Part shown: positions 5,622 through 5,667 of the stretch, piece after piece
How positions within the stretch are numbered: the stretch's first letter is position 1
Layout: each line of letters begins with the position of its first letter
NCBI GenBank assembly: GCA_913061385.1
Contig: CAJXTM010000311.1
Span: 1 to 5,667 of the forward strand
Direction: 5' to 3'
Origin: an uncultured Rhodopirellula sp.
Lineage (GTDB): Bacteria; Planctomycetota; Planctomycetia; Pirellulales; Pirellulaceae
Length of the DNA: 5,667 bases
Notes under the pieces: model-generated
The model's database searches: none
Told to the model about the DNA's origin: nothing
Seen by the model: only the letters and a program-made list of their open reading frames with translations
Made by a program: the position numbers and the translations under genes

Positions 5622-5667
5622 CTGTCTCTTATACACATCTGACGCTGCCGACGACTCCTTACGTGTA
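5622..5667 (-). other. Nextera i5 adapter, reverse orientation (artefact)
   Basis: Bases 5622-5640 are the reverse-complemented Tn5 mosaic end, 5641-5654 the Read 1 linker, 5655-5662 the index (CTCCTTAC, reverse of GTAAGGAG) and 5663-5667 the start of P5. The whole segment is the exact reverse complement of bases 5-50. Genomic sequence ends at 5621. Confidence 0.98.

Noticed and set aside
5..5667. Transposon with 46-base terminal inverted repeats spanning the whole window
   Set aside because: The repeats are Nextera adapter and Tn5 mosaic end with a library index, so they come from library preparation.

Overview
This 5,667-base window is a short assembly contig whose two ends are laboratory sequence, not genome. 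Bases 1-50 and 5622-5667 are the Illumina Nextera i5 adapter, with the 19-base Tn5 mosaic end and the i5 index GTAAGGAG, facing inward. The real DNA runs from 51 to 5621. It looks like a planctomycete, probably Pirellulales-like. The reasons are a zinc-ribbon plus DUF4190 membrane protein, a Tat-exported glycoside-hydrolase-like protein, a secreted protein of the type often sorted by PEP-CTERM systems, low gene density, and roughly even base composition. This assignment is inference from protein style, not from a marker gene.

Layout, left to right. (1) 51-491, minus strand: 5' part of a gene for a secreted protein, cut off by the contig end. (2) 703-2585, plus strand: a layered gene wreck. 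A degraded IS3-family element (IS407-like, about 745-2039) appears to sit inside the signal-peptide codons of a small lipoprotein gene. The proposed start is at 703-744, and the lipobox and body are at 2040-2585. Both the transposase and the lipoprotein have since collected frameshifts and stop codons. (3) 2586-3228: 640 bases with no convincing gene but several predicted hairpins. (4) 3229-3822, plus: intact zinc-ribbon/DUF4190 membrane protein. (5) 3823-4157: convergent intergenic space. (6) 4158-5327, minus: intact Tat-exported TIM-barrel glycoside-hydrolase-like protein. (7) 5328-5621: its upstream region.

The intact genes do not form an operon: the two complete ones converge, and the lipoprotein and transposase are dead. 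The most informative story is gene decay: insertion of an IS into a lipoprotein gene, then erosion of both. The GGGAAAC slippery heptamer for transposase frameshifting is still readable. I found no convincing new defence, mobile or regulatory system. The perfect inverted repeats at the two ends, which could suggest a transposon, are adapter sequence.
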